From the NCBI RefSeq assembly GCF_011040385.1, contig NZ_JAAIKB010000001.1, positions 496,001-560,000 of the forward strand: DNA of 64,000 nt, given 5' to 3'. Below are positions 8,360 through 16,540 of this stretch, in pieces (within the stretch, counting starts at the first letter, position 1; every line of letters starts with the position of its first letter). The notes under the pieces were generated by a model that was not told where the DNA came from, searched no databases, and worked only from the letters and a program-made list of their open reading frames with translations. This DNA is from Falsiroseomonas algicola (GTDB lineage Bacteria > Pseudomonadota > Alphaproteobacteria > Acetobacterales > Acetobacteraceae). The position numbers and the translations under genes are program-made.

Positions 8360-9432
8360 GCGAGCGCCGCGAGCCCTCCGCCACCCGGCACCTGGTCGAG
8401 CCGGTAGGTGCGGATCGCCGTGCCGGCGAAAAGCGGCGCCTTCTCCCCCTCGCTTGCGCCCGCGGCGAGGCGCTTGAAGGCGTTCCACATCGCGGCGTAG
8501 CCGGCCATGCCCTTGTCGACCGGGAAGTTGCTCTCGAACATGCAGCGGCCGGCACCGAACAGCTCGATCACCGTCTCCACCCAGGGCTTCCAGGCCGCGG
8601 CCAGCTCGGCCGAGGACGGCGGCAAGGCGTGGTGATGGAAGTCGTAGCCGGTGACCTCCATGGCCAGGCCGCCGATCTTCACCCGCACATTGGGCAGCGC
8701 CGCCAGCGCGCGCATCTGATCGCGCCAGGGCGCGAAGACCTCCGCCCGCCTTCCCGCGAAGGGGCCGACACCCAGCGCGCCGCCGATGTGGTTCACGATC
8801 AGCGTCACCTCCGGCACCGCCTTCGCCAGCGCCAGCACATCGCCGAGTTGCGTGTGATAGGCCCAGACATCGAGCGTGAGCCCCAGCGCCGCCAGCCGCC
8901 GCGCGCCCACCGCGAAGGCGGGCTCGGCCAGCGGGCCCGGCGGCGGGGTGATGAGGTTGGAACGGACCTCCGGGTCCGGGTGCCAGGCCGTGCGGTTCCG
9001 CACGCCGCGGAACCGCGCGCCGGCGATCGCCACATGCGCCTCCAGCACCGGCGCCACCGCATCGCCCAGCAGCAGGTCGGCGAAGCCCACGATCCCGGCG
9101 CAGGCCAGCGTCTTCCCGTAGGTGCCGCTCGCTGCCGCCGCGGCGATGCCGTTGACGAACTCCGTCTCCCCCAGCGGCTTCAGCGCCGCCGGTCCATCGG
9201 GGCGGTACATGGAGGCACATTGGATGAAGACCGTGGCGCGGATGTCGTGGCCGCTACCGGTATCCCGCAGCAGGTCCGCCAGCAGATAGGTCTCGTCATG
9301 CCGGTCCCAGAGGTGATGGTGCGGATCGACGATCGGCCGCGCGGGGTCGAGGATCTCCTCCTCCCGCAGCGCCAGCCATTCCTCCCGGATCTCGACCTGC
9401 TTCGCGGCATTCAGGCGCCAGGACGGGACCAT
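8356..9432 (-). CDS. Amidohydrolase (COG3618-type metal-dependent hydrolase)
   Basis: A 358-residue TIM-barrel hydrolase of the amidohydrolase_2 group. The N-terminal metal motif is DPHHHLWD at 36-43, further ligands are expected at the HIGG block, and the catalytic Asp is D306 in SNFPVDKG. Relatives hydrolyse lactones or decarboxylate aromatic acids (for example pyrone dicarboxylate and fuconolactone hydrolases). ATG 9432 was chosen because it lies five bases after the RidA stop; the frame continues upstream inside ridA but without family similarity. It is translated between a RidA protein and a membrane methyltransferase; no substrate can be assigned. Confidence 0.88.
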   Translation of the reverse strand: MVPSWRLNAAKQVEIREEWLALREEEILDPARPIVDPHHHLWDRHDETYLLADLLRDTGSGHDIRATVFIQCASMYRPDGPAALKPLGETEFVNGIAAAAASGTYGKTLACAGIVGFADLLLGDAVAPVLEAHVAIAGARFRGVRNRTAWHPDPEVRSNLITPPPGPLAEPAFAVGARRLAALGLTLDVWAYHTQLGDVLALAKAVPEVTLIVNHIGGALGVGPFAGRRAEVFAPWRDQMRALAALPNVRVKIGGLAMEVTGYDFHHHALPPSSAELAAAWKPWVETVIELFGAGRCMFESNFPVDKGMAGYAAMWNAFKRLAAGASEGEKAPLFAGTAIRTYRLDQVPGGGGLAALA

Positions 9433-9437
9433 GGCGC

Positions 9438-9899
9438 TCAGCCCTTGATCAGGACGACGGCCTCGATCTCCACCGCGATCCCGCGCGGCAGGCTGCCCAT
9501 GCCGACCGCACTCCGCGCCGGGCGGCCATGGTCGCCGAAGACCTCGACGAAGAGGTCGGTGCAGCCATTGATCACCTCGGGATGCCCGCCGAACTCCAGC
9601 GTCCCGCGCACCATCCCCAGCACCTTCAGGATGGTGTCCACCCGGTCCAGGCTGCCGAGCGCGGAGCGCATATTGGCGAGCAGGTTCAACCCGCACAGCC
9701 GCGCCGCCGCATACCCTTCCTCCACGCCCATGCCCGCCCCGAGCACGCCGGTGATGGAGGACCCATCCGCCCGCCGCGGCCCGACGCCGGACAGGAACAG
9801 CAGCCCGCCGCCGATGCGCCAGGGCACGTAGTTCGCCATCGGCACCGGCGGATTCGGCAACTCAAGGCCCAGTGCGGCCAGGCGGGCTTCGGCGGACAT
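9438..9899 (-). CDS. RidA/YjgF-YER057c-UK114 family protein
   Basis: A 153-residue protein with the RidA fold: GLLFLSGVGPRR early, then TILKVLGMVRGT and the signature GRPARSAVGMGSLPRGIAVEIEA, which contains the Arg that salt-bridges the carboxylate of imine/enamine substrates. This group is longer than canonical RidA (about 130 residues) and resembles the YjgH/atu-type branch. ATG 9899 has a GAGGGAG ribosome-binding site six bases upstream; a TTG five codons earlier is also open. Members hydrolyse reactive enamines or act as isomerases in catabolic operons. Confidence 0.87.
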   Translation of the reverse strand: MSAEARLAALGLELPNPPVPMANYVPWRIGGGLLFLSGVGPRRADGSSITGVLGAGMGVEEGYAAARLCGLNLLANMRSALGSLDRVDTILKVLGMVRGTLEFGGHPEVINGCTDLFVEVFGDHGRPARSAVGMGSLPRGIAVEIEAVVLIKG

Positions 9900-9941
9900 G
9901 GCATGCTCCCTCAACGGTCACGCCACTCTGGCGCCGCGCGC

Positions 9942-10505
9942 TCAGAAATGCACCAGCTCGGGGGCGAAGAAACCGAGGCCCGCCAGCGTCACGCCGACCA
10001 CGCCCAAGCCGACCGATCCCAGCGCCAGCAGCGGCACCGCCGTGATGATGGAGGCCGAGGCCAGCACGATCGCCACCTGGAAGGCGGCCGAGGCGTATTC
10101 GTAGTTGTGGTAGGCGGCCATGCTGCGATCCCGCTTCGCCTCCGCCGCCCGCGCCCGCGCGCTCAGCTCACGCCGCCCCTCGCCGGAGGACGGCTCGCTC
10201 TCCCACCGGTCCGCCGTGCTGCGCCAGGCCTGCTGCTGCCGTTCGATCGCGGCAATGGCGGCCGCATCGGCGCGCGCGGCCTTCTCCAGCTCCGCCTCCT
10301 CCGCCGCCGTGCGGACGACCGTCTGCCGGATGGTGCGGGCCTGGAAGAAGGCCCAGAGATTCGCGGCCTCCACATTGCGGGAGATCGCCTCGGTCTGCGC
10401 ACTCTTGGCGCCCGTCTCCGCGATCGCCAGGAACAGGGCGAGGATCGCGATCAGCAGGGCAATGCGCTTGTCGCCCCCGTGATCGCCGTGATGATGGCCG
10501 GCCAA
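9942..10505 (-). CDS. DUF4337 family membrane protein
   Basis: A 187-residue protein that matches the DUF4337 layout: a His-rich N-terminus (GHHHGDHGG), one hydrophobic helix at about 15-30 followed by ETGAKSAQTEAI, a long charged helical middle (about 60-130), and two C-terminal hydrophobic helices (about 140-175). No function is known for the family. The frame begins at a TTG with GGAGA eight bases upstream; there is no in-frame ATG near it. It is divergent from the MgtC-like gene. Confidence 0.72.
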   Translation of the reverse strand: MAGHHHGDHGGDKRIALLIAILALFLAIAETGAKSAQTEAISRNVEAANLWAFFQARTIRQTVVRTAAEEAELEKAARADAAAIAAIERQQQAWRSTADRWESEPSSGEGRRELSARARAAEAKRDRSMAAYHNYEYASAAFQVAIVLASASIITAVPLLALGSVGLGVVGVTLAGLGFFAPELVHF

Positions 10506-10622
10506 TGATCAATCTCCGGTTGGATGGCGCGCCGCTTTGCCGAACCATCGGCTGGAACGCAATCCGCCAATGCCCTCGCAACCCTGGCGAAACGAAGGCC
10601 CCGGGACGGCGTTGGCGCGGCC

Positions 10623-11072
10623 ATGAACGCCAGCGACCTGATGCCGCCCCTCACCGGCCTCGCCTTCCTGCCCCACCTCCGCGACCTCGGCATCGCCTAT
10701 GCCCTCGCCTTCATCATCGGCTGGAACCGGGAGAAGGAGGACCGCAGCGCAGGGCTGCGCACCTTTCCCCTCGTCGCCGTCGCGGCCTGCGGCTTCATCC
10801 AGGCGACCGAGGGCCTGACACAGGGCGAACCCGAAGCCGCCGCCCGCATCATCGAAGGCGTCATCACCGGCATGGGCTTCATCGGCGGCGGCGCCATCCT
10901 CAAGCACGGCGGCGAAGTCCACGGCACCGCCACCGCCGCCTCCCTCTGGGCCACCGGCGCCATCGGCGTGGCGGTCGCCCTGACCGCCTACGACGTCGCC
11001 ATCGTCATCTGCGGCTTCACCGCCGTGACGCTGTACATCATGGCCCACCTCAAATCGCGGGAGCGCGGGTGA
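10623..11072 (+). CDS. MgtC/SapB family membrane protein
   Basis: A 149-residue inner-membrane protein. The family motif FIIGWNREKEDRSAGLRTF follows the first helix, and VITGMGFIGGGAILK plus GTATAASLWATGAIG follow in order, so it is a bona fide MgtC/SapB domain lacking the C-terminal ACT-like cytosolic domain of virulence MgtC. ATG 10623 is preferred over the open frame starting at 10524 because the extra 33 residues show no family similarity. Members are linked to magnesium limitation and regulation of F-type ATP synthase; the role here is not indicated by neighbours. Confidence 0.87.
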   Translation: MNASDLMPPLTGLAFLPHLRDLGIAYALAFIIGWNREKEDRSAGLRTFPLVAVAACGFIQATEGLTQGEPEAAARIIEGVITGMGFIGGGAILKHGGEVHGTATAASLWATGAIGVAVALTAYDVAIVICGFTAVTLYIMAHLKSRERG

Positions 11073-11113
11073 GCGCGCGGGAGTGACGTTGCGGAGGAGT
11101 GCGCTGGTGGCCC

Positions 11114-11335
11114 GGGGAAAGGGCTCCGCCCCTTCCCCGATACCCCTTCCCCGCCAAGGGCCAGCGGGCCCTTGGGAACCCATGAGATTGGTCGCTGAAG
11201 GGAGGGGCACAGCGCGACCGCTGGTTCGGAGCGCGCTCCATGCCCCTCCCTTCAGCGACCAATAACCTCGCGGTCCAGGAGGCCGCTGCCTCCTGGCGCG
11301 GGAGAGGTGCGGAGAGGGGCGCGCAGCCCCTCTCC
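11114..11335. repeat. Five-stem-loop intergenic element, copy A
   Basis: Between convergent mgtC-like and GMC genes there are five successive stem-loops: 11114-11138 (GC-rich, one mismatch), 11154-11175 (9 bp), a central perfect 22-bp stem at 11188-11209 with 11241-11262 and a 31-base loop, 11275-11296 (9 bp, 4-base loop) and 11311-11335 (10 bp). The layout and parts of the sequence recur at 26484, 53930 and 59789. Copies A and B have the same overall length (222 bases) and orientation. No reading frame is supported. A bidirectional transcription terminator is the simplest role. Confidence 0.85.
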
Positions 11336-11359
11336 GCGGCAACAAGCACGCCCTTCCTG

Positions 11360-12997
11360 CTACGCCGCCTCCGCCGCGCTCTCCCGCCCCCGGATGAAGT
11401 CGGCCGCGCGTTCGGCGATCATCAGGGTGGTGGCGTAGGTGTTGGCGGACGGCATGGAGGGCATGATGGAGGCGTCCACGATGCGGAGTGATTGCATGCC
11501 GTGGACGAGCAGGCGGTCGTTGACGACGGCGGTCGGGTCCGTCTCCGGTCCCATGCGGGCGGTGCCGATGAGGTGGTAGGTGGTGCTGCCGTTCTTCTTG
11601 GCGAAGTCGAGGAGTTCGTCGTCGGACTGCGCGCTCGGCCCCGGCAGCGTCTCCCGTTCCAGGAAGCGGGAGAGTTGCGGCGTGTTCAGCATGCGGCGCA
11701 CCAGGCGCATGCCGGCCAGGTGGACCCGGATGTCCATGGGGTCGGAGAGGTAGTTGGGGTTGATCTCCGGATCCTCGAAGACGTTGGTGCTGCGGGCGCG
11801 GACCCAGCCCGTGCTTTCCGGCCGGTGCTGCCAGGACCCGGCGGTGACGCCGGGGTAGTCGTCCAGGATGTAGACCTTGCCCTCGGCGTAGCTGCCGGGG
11901 GTGAAGACGCATTGCAGGTCCGGCTGGTCCAGCCCCTCGAAGCTCTTCCAGAAGACGTGGACGTGGGACGGCGCGGTGGCGAGGATATTGGGCTTGCCCA
12001 TCGCCCAGCGCGCCAGCTGCGCGCCGAGCTTCAGACCGCGGCCGAGCTGGTTCAGGGTCTCCACCCCCGGCTTGGCGCGCATGACGAGGCGCGATGCGTA
12101 GTGGTCCCGGAAGTTCGATCCGACGCCGCGGAGTTCATGCACGACGGGCACGCCGAGTCGACCGAGAAGGTCCGCGGGCCCGACGCCCGAGACCTGCAGC
12201 AGCCGCGCGGTGTTGCAGGTGCCGGCAGAGATGATGACCTCCCGCCGCGCCATCACGCGCTTCGGGGCCTCGCCCGGCCCGTGCAGGTATTCGATGCCGG
12301 TGGCGCGCTTGCCCTCGAAGAGGATGCGGCTGGCCCGCGCATTGGTGCGGACTTCCAGGTTCTTCCGCTGCATCGCCGGGTGCAGGAAGGCGCGGGCGGC
12401 GGAGATGCGGCGGCCGTTGCGGATGGTGCGCTGGTAGTAGCCGACGCCGGCCTGGTCGCCGGAATTGTAGTCCTTCGCGCGCGGAATCCCGAGGCCGAGG
12501 CAGCCCTCGATGAAGGCCTCGGAGACCGGGTGGATCCAGTCCATGTCGGTGACGGGGATGCCGCCTTCGGTCCTGCCGCGGGTCTCGCCGGAGACGCCGA
12601 TGCGGTTCTCGCTGCGGCGGTAATAGGGCAGGCAATCCGCGTAGCCCCAGCCGCGATTGCCGCGCTGCGCCCATGAATCGAGGTCCGCCGGCTGGCCACG
12701 ATTGTAGATCATGCCGTTGACGGAGGAGCCGCCGCCGAGGGTGCGGCCCTGGGTGGTGCTGATCCGGCGGCCGCCCGTCATCGGGATGCCCTCGGTCTTG
12801 AACTGCCAGGTGACGCCGGGATCGGCCAGCGTCTTCACGAAGCCGGCGGGCAGATGGATGAAGGGGTTGCGGTCCGGCGGCCCGGCTTCCAGCACGCAGA
12901 CGGTGACGCCGGGGTCGCTGGTGAGGCGGTTGGCAAGGACGGAGCCGGCCGCGCCGGATCCCACGATCACGTAGTCGAAGTGTTCTTCTGTCGCCAT
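11360..12997 (-). CDS. GMC family oxidoreductase (choline/alcohol dehydrogenase-like)
   Basis: A 545-residue FAD enzyme. The dinucleotide-binding motif VGSGAAGSVLA is at residues 12-22, the GMC signature GRTLGGGSSVNGM is near 85-97, and the active-site His is H475 in HLIGTARMG; the second catalytic position is N519 in SANTYATT. The length is normal for bacterial choline dehydrogenase-like GMC proteins, which oxidise primary alcohols and pass electrons to the respiratory chain. ATG 12997 (MATEEHFD) is preferred over an open start five codons upstream. It is divergent from an efflux gene and its substrate is unknown. Confidence 0.9.
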   Translation of the reverse strand: MATEEHFDYVIVGSGAAGSVLANRLTSDPGVTVCVLEAGPPDRNPFIHLPAGFVKTLADPGVTWQFKTEGIPMTGGRRISTTQGRTLGGGSSVNGMIYNRGQPADLDSWAQRGNRGWGYADCLPYYRRSENRIGVSGETRGRTEGGIPVTDMDWIHPVSEAFIEGCLGLGIPRAKDYNSGDQAGVGYYQRTIRNGRRISAARAFLHPAMQRKNLEVRTNARASRILFEGKRATGIEYLHGPGEAPKRVMARREVIISAGTCNTARLLQVSGVGPADLLGRLGVPVVHELRGVGSNFRDHYASRLVMRAKPGVETLNQLGRGLKLGAQLARWAMGKPNILATAPSHVHVFWKSFEGLDQPDLQCVFTPGSYAEGKVYILDDYPGVTAGSWQHRPESTGWVRARSTNVFEDPEINPNYLSDPMDIRVHLAGMRLVRRMLNTPQLSRFLERETLPGPSAQSDDELLDFAKKNGSTTYHLIGTARMGPETDPTAVVNDRLLVHGMQSLRIVDASIMPSMPSANTYATTLMIAERAADFIRGRESAAEAA

Positions 12998-13144
12998 GCC
13001 GGCCTGTCCCAACCCTGTCGAGCTCCAGGATAGGGACCGCCGCCGCCGCCCGCAAAGATGGGGGGCCTGTTCATCGCGGCGTGATCGGCCGCGCGGGGCG
13101 GGCGCGGCGTGCTAAGGCCTGGGGCAACCTCCCCCGGATACCCC

Positions 13145-14308
13145 ATGCCACGTTGGCTTCCCCTGCTGCTCGGCTTCCTGACGGCGGTCGGGCCGCTTTC
13201 CACCGACATGTACCTGCCTGCCTTCCCCGCCATCGAGGGGGAGCTCGGCACGGGCTGGGGTGGCGTGCAGATCACGCTGGCGGCCTGGTTCGTGGGGCTC
13301 GCCGTGGGGCAGCTGGTGCAGGGAACGCTGGCGGACCGGCTCGGGCGGCGGCGGCCGCTGGTGGTGGGGACGGCGATCTACACCCTGGCCTCGATCGGCT
13401 GCGCCCTGGCGCCGGACATGGTGACGCTGTCGGCCTGGCGATGCCTCGCGGCCTTCGGCGGCGCGGCGAGTGCCGTGATCCCCCGCGCCATGGTGCGCGA
13501 CCTGGCGACGGGGCATGAGGCGGCGAAGCTAATGTCCCGCCTGATGCTGGTTATGGGCGCGGCGCCCATCCTGGCGCCCACCATCGGCGGGCTGCTGCTG
13601 GTGGGCGGCGGCTGGCGGATGATCTTCTGGGCCTCCGCCTTCTATGGCGCGGCGTCCTGCGCGCTCGCCTGGGCGCTGCTGCCGGAGACGCTGCCGCCGC
13701 ATCTGCGCAGCCGCCGGTCGCCGATCGGCATGGTGGAGGATTTCGGCCGCATCGCGACGGAGCGCGGCTTCATCACCCATGCGGTGATGGGCGGCACGGC
13801 GATGTTCGCGGTCTTCGCCTTCATCAGCGGCGCGCCGGACGTCTACATCCAGCAATACGGCATCGCGCCGGCGCAGTTCGGGCTGCTGTTCGGCATCAGC
13901 GCCGTGGGCTTCATCGGTGCCTCCCAGGTCAATCCCTGGCTGCTGAGGCGGCTCGGCACGCGACGGGTGCCGACGCTGGCGCTGCGGACGAGCCTCGGCG
14001 CGGTGGTGGTGATGGTGGCGGCCGCGGCGACGGGGGTGGGCGGCTTTCTCGGCATCTTCATCCCGGCCGTGGTGGCGCTGGCGTCCACCGGCCTCGTCTT
14101 CCCGAACAGCGCGGTGGGCGCGCTGGCGCGGCATGCGACGCGGGCGGGCAGTGCCTCCGCCCTGTTGGGTACGCTGCAATTCGCGCTGGCCGCGCTGGGG
14201 GCGGCGCTGGTCGGCGTGCTGAGCAACGGGACGCCGCTGCCGATGGCGCTGATGATGCTGCTGGGCGTAGGCCTGGCGGCGACGGCGGATGCGTTCCGTC
14301 CCCGCTGA
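13145..14308 (+). CDS. Bcr/CflA family multidrug efflux MFS transporter
   Basis: A 387-residue, 12-helix major facilitator. STDMYLPAFP at residues 19-28 in the first loop is diagnostic of the Bcr/CflA (DHA1) drug/H+ antiporters, and LADRLGRRRPLV at 62-73 is MFS motif A. A motif-C-like GAAPILAPTIGG lies in helix 5. ATG 13145 was taken because it puts the first helix at the N-terminus; the frame is open 12 codons further upstream. It exports small drugs or metabolites across the inner membrane. The gene is divergent from the GMC oxidoreductase. Confidence 0.9.
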   Translation: MPRWLPLLLGFLTAVGPLSTDMYLPAFPAIEGELGTGWGGVQITLAAWFVGLAVGQLVQGTLADRLGRRRPLVVGTAIYTLASIGCALAPDMVTLSAWRCLAAFGGAASAVIPRAMVRDLATGHEAAKLMSRLMLVMGAAPILAPTIGGLLLVGGGWRMIFWASAFYGAASCALAWALLPETLPPHLRSRRSPIGMVEDFGRIATERGFITHAVMGGTAMFAVFAFISGAPDVYIQQYGIAPAQFGLLFGISAVGFIGASQVNPWLLRRLGTRRVPTLALRTSLGAVVVMVAAAATGVGGFLGIFIPAVVALASTGLVFPNSAVGALARHATRAGSASALLGTLQFALAALGAALVGVLSNGTPLPMALMMLLGVGLAATADAFRPR

Positions 14309-14556
14309 TCGCAGGCGGGCTGTGGCTTTTTAGTCACTAAGCCCTTTAAGCCGATTATGCCGTTTATGCACGTTTAGCACCGTTTCTCGCGTGCCGTTCC
14401 GGGGGTCCCGGCCCCGGCGGTTGGCCGCCGGACGCAGGGATGGCGTTGGCGGCGCGGAACATAGCAGAAACAACCGGCGAAATGCCAGGGATTTCGGGGG
14501 GCTTTGCCCCTGCCCTGCCCGGCCCTACCGTCCCCGCCATCGCATGGGGATGGGTG
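14309..14556. other. Intergenic region with 9-bp tandem units and hairpins
   Basis: No gene is supported here. Bases 14341-14385 form five degenerate 9-bp units, each starting with GC and ending in a T/A-rich tail (consensus GCCGTTTAT), unusually AT-rich for this genome. Downstream are a 7-bp stem (14414-14431) and a stem around 14485-14515 whose GGGGGGC-TTT-GCCCC core resembles one arm of the five-stem-loop elements. The ribosome-binding site GGGGA for the following oxidase gene is at 14546-14550. Confidence 0.5.
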
Positions 14557-15804
14557 ATGGCAGGCAAGCGGGTTCTGGTGGTCGGCGCGGGGATCGTGGG
14601 GCTGGCGCTGGCCTGGCGGCTGCAACGCCTCGGCGCCGAGGTCGCGATCGTGGACCCGGAGCCCCCCGGCGAGGGCGGCGCCAGCTTCGGCAATGCGGGC
14701 GCCATCTCGGCCAGTTCCGTCGTGCCGCTGGCGACACCAGGCGTGCTGAAGACGGTGCCGCAGATGCTGCTGGACCCGAAGGCGCCGCTGCACATCCCGG
14801 CGGGCTACTGGCTGCAGGCCGCGCCCTGGCTGGCCCGCTTCGTCGCCAGCGCCACCCCCGCCACCGTGGCGCGCGTGGCCAAGGCGCTGGACCAGTTGCT
14901 GCACCTCGCGACCGAGCAGCACCAGGCCCTGGCGCGGGAGGTCGGCGTGCCGGAGGTGCTGGTCGCGAAGGGGCAGCTCTATGTCTATCGGGACGAGAAG
15001 CAGCTTGCGAAGGATACCTCCAGCTGGGCGATGCGGCGGGCGGCCGGGGCGGAGGTCGTGCGGCTCGACCGTGCGGGGATCGAGGCGCTGGAGCCCGAGA
15101 TCGGCCCTGCCTACCAGCTCGGCATGTTCATGCCGGACCACACGCATTGCGCCTCCCCTTTTCGATACGCACAGGCGGTGGCGACGGCCTTCCGCGACGC
15201 GGGCGGGGAGATCCGGCAGGACCGGGTGCTGGCGCTGACGGTGAGCGACGGCCGCGTGACCGGCGCGCAGGGCGAAGTCATGCACCACAGGGCCGAGGAG
15301 GTGGTGGTGGCCGCCGGCGCCTGGTCCGCGCGGCTGGTGGCGCCGCTGGGCTACCGCATCCCGCTGGAGACGCAGCGCGGCTACCATGTGAACCTTTTTG
15401 ATTCGGGGCTATCGCTGCAACGGCCGGTGATCCCGGCGGACCGGAAGGTGTTCATCACGCCGATGGAGGGCGCGTTGCGCGTCGCCGGCACGGTGGAGTT
15501 CGGGGGCCTGGAGCGAGCACCGAACGAGGAACGCGCGCGGCTGCTGTATGGCGACCTGACGGCGGTGTTCCCGCAGGCGCGGGTGGACGGCGCCGAGGGC
15601 TTCTGGATGGGGCACCGGCCCTGCCTGCCCGACAGCGTGCCGGTGATCGGGCCGGCGGAGCGGGTGAAGGGGCTGTGGTTCGCCTTCGGGCACGGGCATC
15701 TGGGGCTGACCGGGTCAGCGCCGACGGCGGAGATGCTGGCGCCGGCGATCATGGGACGGCCGGGGAATGCGGATATGGGGGGGTACGCGGCGGAGAGGTT
15801 TTGA
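14557..15804 (+). CDS. FAD-dependent D-amino acid dehydrogenase-like oxidoreductase (DadA family)
   Basis: A 415-residue DAO-fold flavoenzyme. VLVVGAGIVGLALAWRLQ at residues 6-23 is the FAD-binding motif; GGASFGNAGAIS, HTHCASPFRY and the C-terminal GHGHLGLTGSAPTAEMLA block match the DadA branch, which deaminates D-amino acids to keto acids on the cytoplasmic face and feeds the quinone pool. ATG 14557 with GGGGA upstream gives the family length; the open frame from 14440 adds 39 unlikely residues. It ends 25-30 bases before the composition changes into the reverse-transcriptase island. Confidence 0.88.
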   Translation: MAGKRVLVVGAGIVGLALAWRLQRLGAEVAIVDPEPPGEGGASFGNAGAISASSVVPLATPGVLKTVPQMLLDPKAPLHIPAGYWLQAAPWLARFVASATPATVARVAKALDQLLHLATEQHQALAREVGVPEVLVAKGQLYVYRDEKQLAKDTSSWAMRRAAGAEVVRLDRAGIEALEPEIGPAYQLGMFMPDHTHCASPFRYAQAVATAFRDAGGEIRQDRVLALTVSDGRVTGAQGEVMHHRAEEVVVAAGAWSARLVAPLGYRIPLETQRGYHVNLFDSGLSLQRPVIPADRKVFITPMEGALRVAGTVEFGGLERAPNEERARLLYGDLTAVFPQARVDGAEGFWMGHRPCLPDSVPVIGPAERVKGLWFAFGHGHLGLTGSAPTAEMLAPAIMGRPGNADMGGYAAERF

Positions 15805-15973
15805 GGAGCGGCGGACTTGAGCGGATCTGACTTATGCCATCTTAGCGACCGCTAAAGCGCTCGATCGAAATGGGCGGATTTGGCGGTAGCGAGTGCCGAT
15901 CCCATCAAAGGCGTAAAGCACAAGAACTTGCCCTCTTGAACCGTTATGGATGCGGTGCCAATTCTAGCCAGCG
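15805..15973. other. Left edge of the AT-richer island, no gene seen
   Basis: Composition drops abruptly after the oxidase stop. A short symmetric sequence, TTAGCgaccGCTAA, lies at about 15842-15855. No coding frame with a ribosome-binding site was found; a frame starting at 15946 runs through the first 147-bp repeat but its residues look random. Confidence 0.4.
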
Positions 15974-16120
15974 GGCTTGTTGATGCTGGGCTATGGGCTG
16001 CCGTCAGGCAGCGCCGTGCAGCTTGGCGGAAGCCTCTGCCTCCGGGTGACCGGGGCAGAGCGGGTCGATGCGGAGGCGGCAGGTCGCCGTGCCCCGCGCC
16101 TCGATGGTCGGCGCCTGTCC
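15974..16120 (+). repeat. 147-bp direct repeat, copy 1, upstream of the reverse transcriptase
   Basis: This block is identical, base for base, to 16338-16484; the two copies start 364 bases apart. Flanking bases differ immediately on both sides. Inside it are a perfect 6-bp hairpin (GCTGCC-GTCA-GGCAGC), a longer stem built on CTCTGCC and GGCAGAG, and a GAGGCG/CGCCTC stem, so the transcript would be strongly folded. It contains few adenines and no credible gene. Possible roles are a duplicated noncoding RNA locus serving the reverse transcriptase or a recent duplication without function. Confidence 0.8.
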
Positions 16121-16269
16121 TGGACTGCTGGTTTCACAGCGGGAGTTCGCCTGGTTTCCGGGAGCTTCTGGACCGCTGCCAGCATTTCTATCCGGGGCGG
16201 GCGAGCGGGCGGCAAGGCCGACTTGCTGACGGGGGCGAAAATGCTACCCGCAAGGCAAAGGAGGCCGCG

Positions 16270-16347
16270 ATGCCACGCTCATGCAAAAACGTGCCAGCCA
16301 GGGCGGCGCCAAGTTGGCGTTCGCGGGTCTGGTCACCGGCTTGTTGA
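16270..16347 (+). CDS. Possible 25-residue leader peptide between the two repeats
   Basis: The spacer between the repeats contains the strongest ribosome-binding site of the island, AAAGGAGG at 16257-16264, five bases before ATG 16270. The frame encodes 25 residues (MPRSCKNVPARAAPSW then RSRVWSPAC) and stops inside the start of repeat copy 2. A second ATG at 16281 in another frame would give an 81-residue product with one hydrophobic segment (LAFAGLVTGLLMLGYGL) but is badly spaced from the site. No homologue is recognised for either. It may be a translated leader, or chance. Confidence 0.25.
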   Translation: MPRSCKNVPARAAPSWRSRVWSPAC

Positions 16348-16484
16348 TGCTGGGCTATGGGCTGCCGTCAGGCAGCGCCGTGCAGCTTGGCGGAAGCCTC
16401 TGCCTCCGGGTGACCGGGGCAGAGCGGGTCGATGCGGAGGCGGCAGGTCGCCGTGCCCCGCGCCTCGATGGTCGGCGCCTGTCC
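16338..16484 (+). repeat. 147-bp direct repeat, copy 2, 56 bp before the reverse transcriptase
   Basis: Identical to 15974-16120. Its end lies 56 bases before the start codon of the reverse transcriptase, the position where retrons and some defence reverse transcriptases carry their noncoding RNA. The perfect identity means the pair is either recent or maintained by conversion or selection. There are no adenine-specific differences of the sort expected for template and variable repeats of diversity-generating retroelements. Confidence 0.8.
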
Positions 16485-16540
16485 AGCAGTAGGGATCGAA
16501 TGTGCCAGAAGCTCCCAGCTGCATGAGTTAGAGGTGACAT

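Noticed and set aside
15974-16484. The RT with two repeats as a diversity-generating retroelement
   Set aside because: The repeats are identical instead of differing at adenines, contain few adenines, neither copy ends a credible target gene, and motif 4 of the RT is QGxxxS rather than GxxxSQ.
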